A stretch of DNA of 64,000 bases, from positions 1 through 64,000 of the forward strand of contig JAEYOW010000038.1 of the NCBI GenBank assembly GCA_023411375.1, given 5' to 3'. The position numbers were made by a program, and so were the translations under genes. The DNA is from Bacillota bacterium. GTDB lineage: Bacteria; Bacillota; Clostridia; Christensenellales; Aristaeellaceae. A model generated the notes under the pieces. The model worked only from the letters and a program-made list of their open reading frames with translations, ran no database searches and was not told the DNA's origin. Of the stretch, positions 1 through 8,422 are shown in pieces (position 1 is the stretch's first letter; each line of letters opens with the position of its first letter).

Positions 1-127
1 CCTTGATTATTACAATAATCGCCGCATCAAGGCAAAGCTTAAGGGCTTGCCGCCTGCTATACACAGACAACAAGCCCTCTTGGCTGCTTAATTTTAAATA
101 TTTGTCTAACTTTTTGGGGTCAATTCA
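1..127 (+). mobile_element. 3' end of an IS3-family insertion sequence (partial)
   Basis: The left edge holds the last codons of an IS3-type transposase, followed within about 15 bases by AACTTTTTGGGGTCA (about 108-122). That is the typical right terminal inverted repeat of IS3-family elements. The element continues off the window to the left, so its length, left repeat and target duplication cannot be seen. The exact outer end (122 or 127) is uncertain. Confidence 0.7.
2..91 (+). CDS. IS3-family transposase, C-terminal fragment cut by the window edge
   Basis: The frame is open from the edge and encodes 29 residues before a TAA. They include the motif YYNNRRIKAKLKGLPP, which matches the conserved C-terminus of IS3/IS150 OrfB integrases (YYN-x-RI-x-x-KLKGLSP). 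The DDE catalytic residues would lie off-window. The terminal repeat of the element follows directly. Whether the element is intact cannot be judged from here. Confidence 0.75.
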   Translation, partial: LDYYNNRRIKAKLKGLPPAIHRQQALLAA

Positions 128-195
128 TATCGGGAACGCCGGTTGTTTGTTTGCATGACTTAAAAGCAAGGGTACAAGTGCTTGCAAGTTGCAGA

Positions 196-840
196 CTATT
201 TCTTAGGCTCGGACGCCGTCTTGGCCTTGCTCCCAATTTTGTTTTCCGTTCCATTTTTAAGCCGTTCAATATTTGTGCGGTGCCGCCATACGCACAACAC
301 GAAAAGAATGATGGTAAACAGGCAGGTAAACCATTGCCCCCAATGCGTCGCGCACATGAAAATCATGTAACAAAGCAGCATCGTCATGCTGCCCAGGCTG
401 ATATAGCGCGTCAGTGCGATAACGCCCACGCAGATCACGATGGAGATAATGCCCCAGAGCGGATTGATGAAAAAAATCACCGCGGCGGAGCACGCGACGC
501 CTTTGCCGCCTTTAAAGCCGTAAAATACAGGCCAATTGTGGCCGATAATCGCGAACAGGCCGCCCAGCATCATCCCATAGCCCATAATACCCCACGTGGC
601 ATCCGGAAGAATCAGGCTGCCAAGCCAACATGAAAGCGTGGCTTTCAGAAAATCGCCGATAAAGGTGACAAGGCCGGATTTAAGCCCCATTACGCGAAGT
701 ACATTGCTCGCACCCGTGTTTTTGCTGCCGGCGTTACGGATATCCACGCCCTTGACGTTGGAAACGGTAAGGCCTGTGGAAAAACAGCCCAACAAATAAG
801 AAATGACGGCGATCAAAACCGAAAGCAGAATTTCGCGCAT
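196..840 (-). CDS. plsY: acyl-phosphate:glycerol-3-phosphate acyltransferase PlsY
   Basis: PlsY is the membrane enzyme that moves an acyl group from acyl-phosphate to glycerol-3-phosphate, the first committed step of phospholipid synthesis in most Gram-positive bacteria. The 214-residue product is strongly hydrophobic with about five membrane segments. It carries the family motifs GSKNTGASN (residues 38-46), GHNWP (100-104) and FKGGKG (109-114). The C-terminal tail is short and charged (about residues 185-214). The start follows a good site (AAGGAGG, 7-8 bases before ATG). It is transcribed alone from a nearby extended -10 promoter. gpsA, which makes its substrate, lies about 7.6 kb away in the same window. 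Confidence 0.95.
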   Translation of the reverse strand: MREILLSVLIAVISYLLGCFSTGLTVSNVKGVDIRNAGSKNTGASNVLRVMGLKSGLVTFIGDFLKATLSCWLGSLILPDATWGIMGYGMMLGGLFAIIGHNWPVFYGFKGGKGVACSAAVIFFINPLWGIISIVICVGVIALTRYISLGSMTMLLCYMIFMCATHWGQWFTCLFTIILFVLCVWRHRTNIERLKNGTENKIGSKAKTASEPKK

Positions 841-900
841 GGAGTTCCTCCTTGGCGGTTGCCCGCGAGTGTTTGTGGCTTTTTGAATTCACCGTGCCTT

Positions 901-909
901 AGTATACCA
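901..909 (-). promoter_or_regulatory. putative extended -10 promoter for plsY
   Basis: Read on the minus strand this is TGGTATACT, an extended -10 element (TGnTATACT) about 60 bases upstream of the plsY start. No good -35 box is seen at 17 bases, which fits an extended -10 promoter. The site also sits just downstream of a terminator for the previous minus-strand gene. Confidence 0.45.
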
Positions 910-919
910 TAGACAAGGC

Positions 920-956
920 AAAAAAGAAAGCCGCCATGGATAGGCTGCGGGGCGGC
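920..956 (-). terminator. intrinsic terminator after the GNAT-Nudix gene
   Basis: On the minus strand GCCGCC pairs with GGCGGC across a 15-base loop and is followed by TTTCTTTTTT. It lies between the end of the acetyltransferase-Nudix gene and the plsY promoter, so it separates the two transcription units. Confidence 0.6.
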
Positions 957-1033
957 CCATAAGGCCTGACGCCGCCTCACCCGAAAGCGGCTTGACACAG
1001 GCAAAAAACGGTGGAACTCCAAATAAAAGAAGG

Positions 1034-2017
1034 CTAGAGGATTTTAAACTGCCAGCCGCCGTTGACGCGATAGTAATAAAATTCGCTAAGGCTTTCGTCA
1101 TCAAAAATATGGAGCATCATGTCAAAATCCTCCGCCAGCGCATAATTGCCGATTTCGCTTTTTTCAATCCAGAAAACCTCTCCCTCCTCACTGGATTTCA
1201 GGTCGCCGTAAAACTCGGTGGCCTTGAAAAAAAGAACGCAGTAGCGGTTATCCTCGGCATCCTGAAACTGTTTGATGCCGCACAGGCGGGGATGCGCGAC
1301 GGTAAGCCCGGTTTCTTCCCTTACCTCACGGATAACCGATTCCACGAACGCTTCACCCGGTTCCACATGCCCGCCCGGAAACGTTACGCCCGGCCAGTTT
1401 GGGTTGAGACGGTTTTGCACCAGTATGCGGCCGTTCGCGTCTTCCACCATGCAAAGGTTGGTGAATACGGCGCGCTCGCTTTTGCGATCCTTTTCGGCAA
1501 AGGCCATAACCGTATTGGCCAAATAGCTGAAAAAGCGCTGGTACAGAGGCATGGAAAGCGCCTCGGGATAGGACATGACGAGCAGCTCATGCCCTTGATT
1601 GCCGCTTCTGTACGGCGGATGAATATGGTGGAAGGAATTGGACAAAAAGCCGGCCTTTTCATAGAAATGCCTGCGCCGGGTTGAAAGCTCGTCCACAGGC
1701 GGGTCAATCTCCAGGACGACGGGCTTTGCGCCTTTACAAAGCAGGGTAAGCGCACGGCTTCCACAGCCATGGCCGCGCTTTTGGGGGATGATGGCGAAAT
1801 GCTCGACATAAATAAACGCCTCTGTTTCCCAATAGAGCAAAATGCCCACGAGAGCATTCTGCTCCATAATCAGGTCAAAATGATAGTCCTCCTGCATGAG
1901 AGCAAGCTTCTGGTGGCGGACAAGCCGCTGTTCATGCAGGGGAAAGCTGTCTTGATACAGCGCGTACGCACGCTCAAACAAGGGCTCGTCAGAACTTTTG
2001 AGACGAATGAAACGCAT
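1034..2017 (-). CDS. GNAT acetyltransferase-Nudix hydrolase fusion protein
   Basis: A two-domain protein of 327 residues. Residues 1 to about 155 look like a GNAT N-acetyltransferase, with the acetyl-CoA loop around residues 77-90 (PQKRGHGCGSRAL). Residues about 180-300 are a Nudix hydrolase with a complete Nudix box at 215-237: GG, then E, then REVREETG, so the metal-binding REXXEE core is intact. The substrates are unknown; Nudix enzymes cleave nucleoside diphosphates linked to another group. I chose the internal ATG because GGGAGGAGAA lies just upstream of it. An ATG 30 bases further up has no such site. The gene appears to be transcribed with the ProX-like gene upstream of it (54-base gap). 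Confidence 0.85.
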   Translation of the reverse strand: MRFIRLKSSDEPLFERAYALYQDSFPLHEQRLVRHQKLALMQEDYHFDLIMEQNALVGILLYWETEAFIYVEHFAIIPQKRGHGCGSRALTLLCKGAKPVVLEIDPPVDELSTRRRHFYEKAGFLSNSFHHIHPPYRSGNQGHELLVMSYPEALSMPLYQRFFSYLANTVMAFAEKDRKSERAVFTNLCMVEDANGRILVQNRLNPNWPGVTFPGGHVEPGEAFVESVIREVREETGLTVAHPRLCGIKQFQDAEDNRYCVLFFKATEFYGDLKSSEEGEVFWIEKSEIGNYALAEDFDMMLHIFDDESLSEFYYYRVNGGWQFKIL

Positions 2018-2071
2018 GCTTTCTCCTCCCTGCCTTTGCAAAGGCAAAACAAAAAATCATTGTGCGCAACG

Positions 2072-2611
2072 TTACGGAGATACGGAAGCATCCCCCTGCG
2101 TCTGCGGTAAATCCAACGCTGTGGGGCATACGCCCAGCAGCGGTATAACACGCTCCCAAAAAACAGACTGCGTAAAAACAACGGTCGCCGAATTGTCGCA
2201 GGGATGAAAAGCGATGCGCGGCGTATCCCGCACGGCCCGTTCATAGCACAGGGTAATCCTGTGCTCCTGGTCGTAGTACAGCCCAAGCGGGCTTACGCTG
2301 CCGGAGCTCAGGTGAAGAAGTTCCATAAGCGCATCCTCCGGGGCGAAGCTGAGCCGCGACACACCCAGCGCCTTGCTGACCACCGCCGTGCGAAAGGGCG
2401 TCAATGGTTTTAGAAGCATCAAATAGAAGGCGGTCTGCTGGCGGTTGCACAGCAGGATGTTTTTGCAGATGGTCACGTTTTCATCACTAAATGGCATTTT
2501 AAGACAATCGCCGATGGTGAAGGCGCGCTCATGCTCGTGCGCCTCGTAGGGAATGCCGTTTTGGTCGAGAAACCGCAGGATTTCACGCTTGGTATCGCAA
2601 AACCCACTCAT
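2072..2611 (-). CDS. YbaK/ProX-type aminoacyl-tRNA deacylase
   Basis: The 179-residue protein matches the YbaK/ProX/PrdX family, stand-alone relatives of the editing domain of prolyl-tRNA synthetase that clear mischarged aminoacyl-tRNA in the cytoplasm. Family traits seen are the early IPYEAHEHE stretch, the ICKNILLCNRQQ segment carrying the conserved lysine, and FYLMLLKPLTPFRT. The ATG chosen has GGGGG at a workable distance; a longer frame upstream has no binding site. The gene is divergent from tex and probably leads a two-gene unit with the GNAT-Nudix gene. The amino acid it acts on cannot be told from sequence alone. Confidence 0.85.
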   Translation of the reverse strand: MSGFCDTKREILRFLDQNGIPYEAHEHERAFTIGDCLKMPFSDENVTICKNILLCNRQQTAFYLMLLKPLTPFRTAVVSKALGVSRLSFAPEDALMELLHLSSGSVSPLGLYYDQEHRITLCYERAVRDTPRIAFHPCDNSATVVFTQSVFWERVIPLLGVCPTALDLPQTQGDASVSP

Positions 2612-2714
2612 GATACAACCCCCTTGTTCGGTCCGGCCGGGAGGCCCGGCAGCGTGCATACGGTTGCATCATACCGCAAAACAGCGCTTTTGTATAGCGA
2701 AAATTGGCGCCGCG

Positions 2715-2723
2715 TGGTATAAT
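2715..2723 (+). promoter_or_regulatory. extended -10 promoter for tex
   Basis: TGGTATAAT is a perfect extended -10 element about 50 bases upstream of the tex start. No recognisable -35 box is present at the normal distance. The intergenic region is shared with the divergent ProX-like gene. Confidence 0.55.
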
Positions 2724-2772
2724 CATTCAAGTGCGCCCGCGCAATACCTATAAGATCGAAAGGATGCATTTC

Positions 2773-4929
2773 ATGGATATTACGGCCATTCTGTGTCAGG
2801 AATTTCATTTGAAAACCCCACAGTGCGAGAATGTACTGCGCTTGATCGACGAGGGAAACACCATCCCCTTTATCGCCCGCTACCGCAAGGAGCAGACCGA
2901 TTCTCTGGACGACCAGGTGCTGCGCGAGATTTTTGAGCGCCTGCAGTACCTGCGCGGGCTGGACAAGCGCCGGGAGGAGATTTCCTCTGCGCTAAGCGAG
3001 CAGGGCAACCTGACCGGCGAACTGTCTCAAAAGCTCGCCGCAGCCGCGACGCTTGCGGAGCTTGAGGATATCTACCGCCCCTTTAGACCCAAGCGCCGCA
3101 CGCGGGCCACAATCGCCAAGGAAAAGGGTTTGGAGCCGCTGGCGCTGCTGCTGCTTATGCAAAACGAAAAAAAGGGAACCGTGGAGGAGCTGGCAGCACC
3201 CTTTATCAATCCTGAAAAAGGTGTAAACAGCGCGGAGGAAGCGCTCCAGGGCGCGCGGGATATCCTGTCCGAGCAGATGAGCGACGACGCCGACGCGCGC
3301 AAGGCGCTGCGCGAGCTAACCTTCCGCACCGGCGTGATCGAGAGTAAAAAAACCAAGGACGAGGATAGCGTCTACAGCATGTATTATGATTTTTCCCAGG
3401 AGGTGCGGCAGATTCCAGGCCACCGCATCCTCGCCATTAACCGGGGCGAGCGCGAGGAGTTTTTAAAGGTGGCGGTGCGGATGGACGACGCAGCGTCCGT
3501 CGCCGTGCTGGACAAGGCGTTTGTGCGGCAAGGCAGCATCACCACCCAGCAGGTGAAAATGACGGCGGAGGACGCGTGGGAACGTCTGATCAAGCCCAGC
3601 ATTGAGCGCGAGGTGCGCACCGAGCTGACCGAGCGTGCCGGAACGTCGGCCATTCAAGTGTTTGGCAAGAATCTGCACCAGCTGCTGATGGCTCCGCCGG
3701 TGAAGGGGCGCGTGACGCTTGGCGTTGACCCGGGTTTCCGCACGGGCTGCAAGCTGGCTGTTGTGGACGAAAATGGCAAGGTGCTGGCTACTGGCGTCGG
3801 CCATTTCACCCTCCCCGGGCAGGAGGCCGCAAAGGTGCGCGCCCGGCAGGAAATTCTCGCGATGTGCAAAAAGTTTGGTGTGACGGCCATCGCGATTGGC
3901 AACGGCACGGCCTCGCGCGAGGCGGAGCAGTTTATCGCCTCGCTGCTGGGCGACCTGCCCGAGGGCGTGGCTTATATGATCGTGAGCGAGGCGGGCGCGT
4001 CGGTATACTCTGCCAGCAAGCTGGCCGCGGAGGAATTTCCACAGTTTGACGTATCGCTTCGCAGCGCGGTCAGCATTGCCCGGCGCATGCAAGACCCCCT
4101 GGCGGAGCTGGTAAAAATCGACCCCAAGGCCATCGGCGTGGGGCAGTACCAGCATGATTTGAAGGAAAGCCAGCTTGAGGAGGCGTTGGACGGCGTGGTC
4201 GAGGGCTGCGTTAACAGCGTGGGGGTGGAGGTATCAACCGCCTCGCCTTCGCTTCTGTCCCACGTGGCGGGAATTGGTCCGGCATTGGCGAAAAACATCG
4301 TCGCTTATCGGGAGGAAAACGGAATTACCAGCCGCGCGCAGCTTAAAAAGGTGCCGAAGCTGGGGCCGAAGGCGTTTGAACAATGCGCGGGTTTCCTGCG
4401 CGTGCGCGACAGCAAAAACGCCTTGGACGCGACCTCCGTTCACCCGGAAAGCTACGACGCGGCCAAGGCGTTGTTGGAGACGCTTGGATATAAGCTGTCG
4501 GACGTGAAGGAGCGCAAGCTCGGCGATTTGCAAGCGCGGGTGGAGGAGCGGGGGCTCAAAAATCTGGCGGGAGAGCTTGGGGTTGGCGAGCCGACCCTCA
4601 AGGACATCGTGCGCGAGCTTCAAAAGCCGGGCCGGGACCCGCGCGACGACCTGCCCAAGCCCATTTTGCGCACCGACGTACTGGATATAAAGGACCTTGC
4701 CCCGGGAATGGAGCTGATGGGCACGGTGCGCAACGTGATCGACTTCGGCGCGTTTGTGGATATCGGCGTGCATCAGGACGGCCTGGTGCATATCAGCCGG
4801 ATGGTCAACCGCTTTATCAAGCATCCCAGCGAGGTCGTTAAAGTCGGAGATGTGGTCAAGGTATGGGTTGTGGAGGTTGATCAGAAAAAGCAGCGCATCG
4901 CGCTGACCATGCTGCCGCCAAAGGCCTGA
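2773..4929 (+). CDS. tex: Tex-type RNA-binding transcription accessory protein
   Basis: Tex is a cytoplasmic nucleic-acid-binding protein linked to transcription and RNA metabolism. The 718-residue length matches the family. Domains in order: helical Tex N-terminal region including PFIARYRKEQT, a YqgF/RNase H-like domain beginning GVDPGFRTGCKLAVVD near residue 320, helix-hairpin-helix repeats (HVAGIGPALAKNIV, then VPKLGPKAFEQCAGFLRV), and a C-terminal S1 RNA-binding domain (ELMGTVRNVIDFGAFVDIGV). The start is the ATG 10 bases after GAAAGGA; an ATG nine bases upstream sits too close to that site. Transcribed alone from an extended -10 promoter and closed by a strong terminator. Confidence 0.97.
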   Translation: MDITAILCQEFHLKTPQCENVLRLIDEGNTIPFIARYRKEQTDSLDDQVLREIFERLQYLRGLDKRREEISSALSEQGNLTGELSQKLAAAATLAELEDIYRPFRPKRRTRATIAKEKGLEPLALLLLMQNEKKGTVEELAAPFINPEKGVNSAEEALQGARDILSEQMSDDADARKALRELTFRTGVIESKKTKDEDSVYSMYYDFSQEVRQIPGHRILAINRGEREEFLKVAVRMDDAASVAVLDKAFVRQGSITTQQVKMTAEDAWERLIKPSIEREVRTELTERAGTSAIQVFGKNLHQLLMAPPVKGRVTLGVDPGFRTGCKLAVVDENGKVLATGVGHFTLPGQEAAKVRARQEILAMCKKFGVTAIAIGNGTASREAEQFIASLLGDLPEGVAYMIVSEAGASVYSASKLAAEEFPQFDVSLRSAVSIARRMQDPLAELVKIDPKAIGVGQYQHDLKESQLEEALDGVVEGCVNSVGVEVSTASPSLLSHVAGIGPALAKNIVAYREENGITSRAQLKKVPKLGPKAFEQCAGFLRVRDSKNALDATSVHPESYDAAKALLETLGYKLSDVKERKLGDLQARVEERGLKNLAGELGVGEPTLKDIVRELQKPGRDPRDDLPKPILRTDVLDIKDLAPGMELMGTVRNVIDFGAFVDIGVHQDGLVHISRMVNRFIKHPSEVVKVGDVVKVWVVEVDQKKQRIALTMLPPKA

Positions 4930-4951
4930 ATGTGGATTGAGTGATATAAGC

Positions 4952-4987
4952 GCAAAAGAGCATTCCAAGAATGGGATGCTCTTTTGC
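4952..4987. terminator. intrinsic terminator, probably bidirectional
   Basis: A 12-bp perfect stem, GCAAAAGAGCAT with ATGCTCTTTTGC, has A and T runs built into its arms and can work on either strand. It lies between tex and the convergent small ribbon-helix-helix gene. Confidence 0.8.
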
Positions 4988-5024
4988 AAATTAAGTTAGG
5001 AGGGAACGTCTCGTCCCTCCCCAG

Positions 5025-5231
5025 TCAGTAACCCTTGTGCGCTGGCTTCGCGTTCACATCCGGCTGAATGCAGCCCTCGATTTTGCCATGCTCATTCTCA
5101 AACGCTTGCATGCTTTCCAGAATTAGTACAAGAATATGGCTGTTGATCGAGCGTCCTTCATAGTCGGCAACGAAACCCAGCGTATTAAGCCTCTCTTTCT
5201 CAATGCGAATGGACACGCTCTTGATTGCCAT
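5025..5231 (-). CDS. small ribbon-helix-helix-like protein
   Basis: This 68-residue protein opens MAIKSVSIRIEKE, a short basic beta-strand of the kind used by Arc/MetJ/CopG ribbon-helix-helix DNA-binding proteins. Two predicted helices follow (ERLNTLGFVADYEG, then NSHILVLILESMQAFENEHG). The family includes antitoxins and plasmid-type repressors, but I see no toxin gene beside it. The C-terminal tail (about residues 53-68) looks disordered. The binding site before the ATG is weak (GCGGGTG), so translation may be low. Function is unknown beyond likely DNA binding. Confidence 0.55.
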   Translation of the reverse strand: MAIKSVSIRIEKERLNTLGFVADYEGRSINSHILVLILESMQAFENEHGKIEGCIQPDVNAKPAHKGY

Positions 5232-5556
5232 TGTAACACCCGCAGCAGATATGCTATGTGTTTATTTTATATGGATTATGTGATATAAAGCTCAAAATGG
5301 ATACGCTGTATATCTAAACAATAGAGGCGGGACGGCATATGAAAACAGCGTACTTTTGGCGCCCCGCCAAGCTTTGCGCGGCGGGCAATACCATGAAGTG
5401 CCTGCTTGTCAGGCACCGTGCCAAAGAGGACGGCGTGCTGTCGTCCCGGAACACAGATCATATGTCAAGTGGGCGGCATACGTGACGGGGATCAAATAAT
5501 CATTCATACCTATACACTAAAATATGTTTTTCACCTGTATTTTGCGAAATTGCCAC
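5232..5556. other. intergenic region with one doubtful small frame
   Basis: AT-rich sequence upstream of the small ribbon-helix-helix gene leads into the promoter and riboswitch of the amino-acid importer. A 48-codon frame at 5339-5485 (+) starts with ATG 7 bases after GAGGCGGG. It has no recognisable features and its codon use is unremarkable, so I do not call it a gene. Nothing else was seen here. Confidence 0.4.
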
Positions 5557-5584
5557 TTGACACGGCCTGAAACGGCTGTACAAT
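5557..5584 (+). promoter_or_regulatory. sigma-A promoter of the lysine-riboswitch operon
   Basis: TTGACA and TACAAT are separated by 16 bases, a near-consensus vegetative promoter. The predicted transcript begins about 30 bases before the riboswitch P1 helix. Confidence 0.85.
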
Positions 5585-5621
5585 AGAGTGGAAATCGGGC
5601 GCGGTAACTCCGCGGCCGAGG

Positions 5622-5790
5622 GAATAGAGGCGCGGCTGATCAATAGTACCGCGCGGTAGCCCCTCAATGGGTGATGACCGCGCGCGAAAGGGATAGCCGC
5701 CGAAACGGAAGGCATGGTTGAGCAGCCTTGCGTTGGGCAGCGGAAGAAGATTTCGCTGACTGTCACGGCAGGTGCCGTGGTGCGCTATTC
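5622..5790 (+). promoter_or_regulatory. lysine riboswitch (L box) aptamer
   Basis: The leader shows the conserved L-box blocks in order: AGAGGCGC (5626-5633), AGTA (5645-5648), GAAAGGG (5686-5692), GCCGCCGAA (5696-5704), GTTGGGCAG (5732-5740) and TGACTGTCA (5757-5765). The helix closing the aptamer pairs GAATAG at its start with CTATTC at its end. L boxes bind lysine and shut off lysine synthesis or uptake genes. A terminator follows 24 bases downstream, so control is most likely by premature termination. It identifies lysine, or a close analogue, as the likely cargo of the importer that follows. Confidence 0.9.
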
Positions 5791-5813
5791 GAACGTTTTT
5801 ATCAGTTGATAGA

Positions 5814-5846
5814 AGCAGCGAAGGCGCAGCCCCTCGCTGCTTTTTC
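5814..5846 (+). terminator. riboswitch-controlled intrinsic terminator
   Basis: AGCAGCGA pairs with TCGCTGCT around a 12-base loop, and a T run begins at the foot of the stem. It lies between the lysine aptamer and the binding-protein start and is the natural expression platform. Confidence 0.85.
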
Positions 5847-5877
5847 TATTCCGCAAAACAGGAGGAGGACGACTATA

Positions 5878-6684
5878 ATGAGGAAGATTCTTGCGGTTCT
5901 GTTGGCAGCTCTGATGATTTTTGCATGCGCATCCGCCATGGCGGAGGGCGCCTTCCGCGTGGGTATGGAGTGCAACTACGCGCCGTTTAACTGGACCCAG
6001 GCCGAACCGAGCGAGCATGCCGTGGCTATTGAGGGCGGCGGCGGATACGCCGACGGGTATGATGTGCAGATCGCCAAGAAAATCGCCGAGGGCCTGGGCA
6101 AGGAGCTGGTGATCGTCAAGACCGAATGGGACGGCCTGCCCATGGGCGTGAGCAGCGGCGCGTTCGACGCGATTATTGCGGGCATGAGCCCGACCGAGGA
6201 GCGTAAGGCGACCCTCGATTTCACTGACGCCTACTATACCAGCGAACTGGTGGTTGTTGTGAAAAAGGACGGCGCGTATGCCGGCGCCAAGAGCCTTGCC
6301 GACCTGAGCGGCGCGACCATCACCGGCCAGCTCAATACCTTCCACTACTCCGTAATTGGTCAGATTCCTGATGTGACCGTGGGAACCGCGATGGAGTCCT
6401 TCTCCGCGATGATCGTCGCCTTGCAGAGCGGCGCGGTTGACGGCTACATTGCCGAGCAGCCGGGCGCCGTGGCTGATACCACCGCCAATCCGGAGCTTAC
6501 CTACGTGAAGTTTGATGAGGGAAAGGGCTTTACTGCTTCCCAGGACGATGTATCCATCGCCGTGGGCCTTCGGAAGGGCAGCGAGCTGCTTGCGCCCATC
6601 AATGAAATTCTGGCGGGTATTGACGCCGAAACCCGTGTTCAGCTGATGGTTGACGCCACCGCGCGCCAGCCGTTGAACAACTAA
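5878..6684 (+). CDS. lysine-type amino-acid ABC transporter, substrate-binding protein
   Basis: Family 3 (polar amino acid) solute-binding protein of 268 residues that captures the ligand outside the membrane for the permease and ATPase encoded next. A signal peptide spans about residues 1-21 (hydrophobic core, then ASAMA). The sequence IFAC inside it is only a marginal lipobox. The mature part starts with the family pattern FRVGMECNYAPFNW and continues with GYDVQIAKKIAEGL and the PTEERKATLDFTDAYY segment. The ATG follows AGGAGGAGG; a frame extending upstream would run through the riboswitch and is rejected. Lysine as substrate is inferred from the riboswitch. Confidence 0.92.
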   Translation: MRKILAVLLAALMIFACASAMAEGAFRVGMECNYAPFNWTQAEPSEHAVAIEGGGGYADGYDVQIAKKIAEGLGKELVIVKTEWDGLPMGVSSGAFDAIIAGMSPTEERKATLDFTDAYYTSELVVVVKKDGAYAGAKSLADLSGATITGQLNTFHYSVIGQIPDVTVGTAMESFSAMIVALQSGAVDGYIAEQPGAVADTTANPELTYVKFDEGKGFTASQDDVSIAVGLRKGSELLAPINEILAGIDAETRVQLMVDATARQPLNN

Positions 6685-6699
6685 CGGATACACGGCGGG

Positions 6700-6734
6700 G
6701 GAACGCGCCGCCATTGGACGCGCGTTCCTTTTTT
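6700..6734 (+). terminator. intergenic terminator or attenuator in the lysine importer operon
   Basis: GGAACGCG pairs with CGCGTTCC and is followed by TTTTTT. It lies inside the operon, between binding-protein and permease genes. Partial termination here would give more binding protein than membrane components. Confidence 0.75.
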
Positions 6735-6795
6735 CGCGTTTAACCGCGCACTGAGATCATCCTTCTTCACCGATATATCGAAGGAGTAGCTGCCA

Positions 6796-7587
6796 ATGTC
6801 TTTGCCAACAACCTTTTTCGGGTGGGTAGGCTTCATTTTGGAAAAGTATGGAGCCCTGTTTTTAAGCGGCGTGGGGGTTACGCTGCTTGTCGCGCTCACG
6901 GGCACGGTGATCGGTTTCATCATCGGTCTGCTCGTGGCGATTTTGCGCACCATTCCCGTTTCGCCGCGGGATTCGGTGTTCAAGCGTATTCCGCTTAAAA
7001 TTCTTTCCATGCTGCTCAGCGTGTATATCGAGGTGTTTCGCGGAACGCCAATGATTGTACAGGCCATGGTAATCTACTACGGCTCCATGCAGCTGGGGTT
7101 GCGCATGCCGGTGCTTGCGGCGGCCGTGTTTATTGTATCCATTAATACCGGCGCGTATATGGCGGAAATCATCCGCGGCGGCATCATCAGCGTGGATAAG
7201 GGGCAGAAAGAGGCCGCGCACGCTATCGGCATGACGCATTGGCAGAGCATGGTCCATGTGGTTTTGCCCCAGGCCGTACGCAATATTATGCCTGCCATCG
7301 GTAACGAGTTTGTCGTCAATATCAAGGATTCCAGCGTCCTCAACGTCATTTCCGTCAATGAGCTGTTCTTCATGAGCAAATCGGCGGCGGGCACCTATTT
7401 GCGCTACTTTGAGGTGTTCTTCATCACCGCGTGCATCTATTTGATTCTCACCTTTACGGTTACGCGCATCCTGCGCCTTTTGGAACGCAAGATGGACGGC
7501 AAGGCGAATTATACCATTTATGGTTCTCAGAGCGACAGCAAGTCCAGCATCACGATTGAAAAGGAAGGAGGCGTTCCCGTTGATTGA
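6796..7587 (+). CDS. amino-acid ABC transporter permease (HisM family)
   Basis: Membrane permease of 263 residues with about five transmembrane segments, of the polar amino acid type. The N-terminal region [20 protein letters not shown] begins the conserved fold. The sequence [11 protein letters not shown] is the HisM/GlnP signature. The [20 protein letters not shown] stretch is the EAA loop that docks on the ATPase. The ATG follows CGAAGGAG. The last eight bases overlap the ATPase gene, so the two are translationally coupled. Confidence 0.95.
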   Translation: MSLPTTFFGWVGFILEKYGALFLSGVGVTLLVALTGTVIGFIIGLLVAILRTIPVSPRDSVFKRIPLKILSMLLSVYIEVFRGTPMIVQAMVIYYGSMQLGLRMPVLAAAVFIVSINTGAYMAEIIRGGIISVDKGQKEAAHAIGMTHWQSMVHVVLPQAVRNIMPAIGNEFVVNIKDSSVLNVISVNELFFMSKSAAGTYLRYFEVFFITACIYLILTFTVTRILRLLERKMDGKANYTIYGSQSDSKSSITIEKEGGVPVD

Positions 7588-8332
7588 GTTATCGGCAGAC
7601 GCTCCTATCCTCAGCGTCGACCATCTGAAAAAGAGCTTTGGCGAGCATGAGGTTTTGAAGGATATTTCCTTTTCCGTCAGGCAGGGCGACGTGGTCAGCG
7701 TCATAGGTTCCTCCGGCAGCGGAAAAAGCACGCTACTGAGGTGCATCAACTTTTTGGAGCAGCCGACTGCGGGGACCATCCGCTTTCATGGCAAAAATGC
7801 CGAGACGGAATGGAGCCGGGCGCAGTATCATGCGAAGGTCGGCATGGTGTTTCAAAGCTTCAACCTTTTCGGCAACATGTCGGTTCTTAAAAACTGCATG
7901 TCCGGTCAAATGCGTGTGCTGAAGCGTGGTAAAAAAGAGGCTGAGGAAAAGGCTTTGCTTTATCTGGAAAAGGTCGGCATGGCCCCCTACCGGGACGCTC
8001 GCCCTGCGCAGCTGTCCGGCGGGCAGAAGCAACGCGTCGCGATCGCACGCGCGCTGGCGATGGACCCGGAGGTGCTTTTGTTCGACGAGCCGACCAGCGC
8101 GCTTGACCCGGAGATGGTAGGCGAGGTGTTGGGCGTAATGCGCGGCTTGGCGCAAAGCGGGCTGACCATGTTGGTGGTGACGCATGAAATGGCTTTTGCG
8201 CGTGACGTGAGCAAGCGGGTTATCTTTATGGATGCCGGAGTCATTGCCGAGGACGGCGAGCCGTCGGAAATCTTTGTGAACCCCCGGCAACCCCGCACAA
8301 GGGAATTCCTCAGCAGGGTTTTGGGTGGCTGA
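7580..8332 (+). CDS. amino-acid ABC transporter ATP-binding protein
   Basis: The 250-residue cytoplasmic ATPase powers the lysine-type importer. Motifs seen: Walker [11 protein letters not shown]-loop VFQSFNLF, signature LSGGQKQR, Walker [13 protein letters not shown] and the switch histidine in VVTHEM. I chose the TTG start because AAGGAGG lies 8-9 bases upstream and the residues from there match the usual N-terminus ([18 protein letters not shown]). An upstream in-frame ATG would extend it deep into the permease gene without a binding site. Start overlaps the permease stop by eight bases. Confidence 0.95.
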   Translation: MIELSADAPILSVDHLKKSFGEHEVLKDISFSVRQGDVVSVIGSSGSGKSTLLRCINFLEQPTAGTIRFHGKNAETEWSRAQYHAKVGMVFQSFNLFGNMSVLKNCMSGQMRVLKRGKKEAEEKALLYLEKVGMAPYRDARPAQLSGGQKQRVAIARALAMDPEVLLFDEPTSALDPEMVGEVLGVMRGLAQSGLTMLVVTHEMAFARDVSKRVIFMDAGVIAEDGEPSEIFVNPRQPRTREFLSRVLGG

Positions 8333-8355
8333 AGGCGAATAGGTAAAAATACACG

Positions 8356-8402
8356 GCGGGGCCGTGCCCCATAGCGAACGCATGGGCGCGGCCCCGCTTA
8401 TT
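8356..8402 (+). terminator. intrinsic terminator of the lysine importer operon
   Basis: A 14-bp GC-rich stem (GCGGGGCCGTGCCC with GGGCGCGGCCCCGC) is followed by TTATTGTT. It closes the operon just before gpsA. Confidence 0.7.
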
Positions 8403-8422
8403 GTTGTGATTGGAGAGGTTTG

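Noticed and set aside
5339..5485. 48-codon small gene
   Set aside because: A ribosome-like site is present but the product has no recognisable feature and no promoter was seen; left as a note in the intergenic entry.
5622..5846. T-box leader
   Set aside because: The conserved blocks are those of the lysine riboswitch; no T-box sequence (TGGNACCGCG) or specifier stem is present.
5728..5877. A longer N-terminus for the lysine-binding protein
   Set aside because: It would be translated through the lysine aptamer and terminator. The ATG at 5878 has a strong ribosome site and starts a clean signal peptide.
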